This document shows, piece by piece, positions 23,092-23,492 of a stretch of 23,492 nucleotides of DNA (its first letter is position 1; every line of letters begins with the position of its first letter). A program made the translations under genes and the position numbers. Location of the stretch: contig CAZWQX010000051.1 of NCBI GenBank assembly GCA_964635965.1, positions 1-23,492 on the forward strand, written 5' to 3'. Below the pieces are notes generated by a model. That model saw nothing but the letters and a program-made list of their open reading frames with translations, was not told where the DNA came from and did not search any database. Source of the DNA: JAKVAV01 sp964635965 (GTDB lineage: Bacteria; Bacteroidota; Bacteroidia; Flavobacteriales_D; Cryomorphaceae).

Positions 23092-23492
23092 TCACTCTCT
23101 TGGAAAAAAACCCACACTAGCTCCAACCCAATCTTTGTTGCGATTGTAGCGGACTCCGATCATTTCACCTTTGCTAATGCGTACCAGGTTATTTACTATC
23201 CGAACCTTAGGTGAGTCGTTTTCCCACACCATCATCACCCTTAATTCGCACTTTGCAGGACCCGTTGGTGTCACAATAATCGGCTCGTAATTCACTTTTC
23301 GCTGAAGGATGAAGTTCTCTTTATCTTTGATTTCATCGAGATCTTTCTCCGAAATACTCAACTTAACTCCTGATCCCGCAAAGGAATACAGCGGCTTCAA
23401 GACATAATTATTTAAATCATCAGGGTAAGTATCCAGTTGATCTAAATAGTGGCACTCAGGTACATACTTACTATAGCAAAGTGGCATGGTAT
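23092..23492 (-). CDS. C-terminal part of a probable ATP-grasp-like protein (5' part outside window)
   Basis: The frame is open from the right edge to the TGA at 23092-23094; the in-frame ATG at 23485-23487 is probably internal. The visible 132 or so residues include NNYVLKPLYSFAGSGVKLSI, a lysine followed by a glycine-containing loop like the ATP-grasp beta-strand and loop. ENFILQRKVNYEPIIVTPTG, KCELRVMMVWE and IGVRYNRNKDWVGASVGFF follow. The K...Q-x-K...E-L-R...N order fits the end of an ATP-grasp catalytic domain, and I recall unnamed Flavobacteriia proteins with this ending. The function is unknown. It is convergent, end to end, with the other ATP-grasp gene and may belong to the same locus. 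Confidence in the coding call is high; in the family, moderate. Confidence 0.65.
   Translation of the reverse strand, partial: TMPLCYSKYVPECHYLDQLDTYPDDLNNYVLKPLYSFAGSGVKLSISEKDLDEIKDKENFILQRKVNYEPIIVTPTGPAKCELRVMMVWENDSPKVRIVNNLVRISKGEMIGVRYNRNKDWVGASVGFFPRE

Noticed and set aside
23092..23487. Complete small gene beginning at the ATG near the right edge
   Set aside because: The frame stays open to the window end and the visible sequence looks like the end of a larger ATP-grasp-like domain, so it is treated as a partial gene.
1..23492. Mobile element, prophage, CRISPR array, tRNA or rRNA
   Set aside because: No transposase, integrase, phage gene, regularly spaced repeat, tRNA-like fold or rRNA stretch was recognised, and gene spacing and base use look uniform.

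Overview
The window comes from a chromosome of the phylum Bacteroidota, most likely class Flavobacteriia (a Cryomorphaceae/Schleiferiaceae-like marine lineage is my guess). The support is: DUF5686 and TIGR02757 (DUF2400) family proteins, a probable DUF4294 protein, several small outer-membrane beta-barrels ending in aromatic residues, a lipoprotein with an acidic export-like N-terminus, moderately AT-rich DNA, and promoters that fit the Bacteroidota consensus TTTG-N19-21-TAnnTTTG rather than the E. coli type. I see no rRNA, tRNA, CRISPR array, insertion sequence or phage gene. The window is densely packed, with eighteen genes (two cut by the window edges), and no gene-free stretch exceeds about 180 bases.

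Layout. Positions 1-2500 (minus strand) carry pcm, an outer-membrane barrel protein and the bifunctional NAD(P)HX repair enzyme, whose 3' part lies outside the window. Positions 2573-6905 (plus) carry a Gfo/Idh/MocA oxidoreductase, then a lipoprotein gene coupled by a 4-base overlap to a polyprenyl-phosphate sugar transferase, then 3-hydroxybutyryl-CoA dehydrogenase. Positions 6910-8939 (minus) hold sucC with its own promoter and a DUF4294 protein downstream. Positions 8967-11135 hold an alpha/beta hydrolase convergent with a two-part barrel/unknown-domain protein. Positions 11292-16408 (plus) hold a large DUF5686 outer-membrane protein and a three-gene overlapping operon: LolD-like ATPase, TIGR02757 protein and an anchored alpha/beta hydrolase. 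Positions 16492-19588 hold a five-PAS sensor that ends just after its phosphoacceptor-histidine helices with no ATPase domain, overlapping a DUF1801/YdeI-type gene. Positions 19706-23090 hold an operon of an esterase, an M17 aminopeptidase and an ATP-grasp ligase, convergent with the C-terminal part of what looks like a second ATP-grasp-like protein at the right edge.

Most of the window is core metabolism and envelope biology. The two parts most worth following are the last operon, which pairs ligase-type and peptide-cleaving enzymes and may make and process an uncharacterised peptide or amide, and the kinase-like PAS protein without a catalytic domain. Several true start codons lie 11-40 bases downstream of in-frame TTG codons, and in the clearest cases those TTGs are part of the -7 promoter element. 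I therefore moved several starts downstream.
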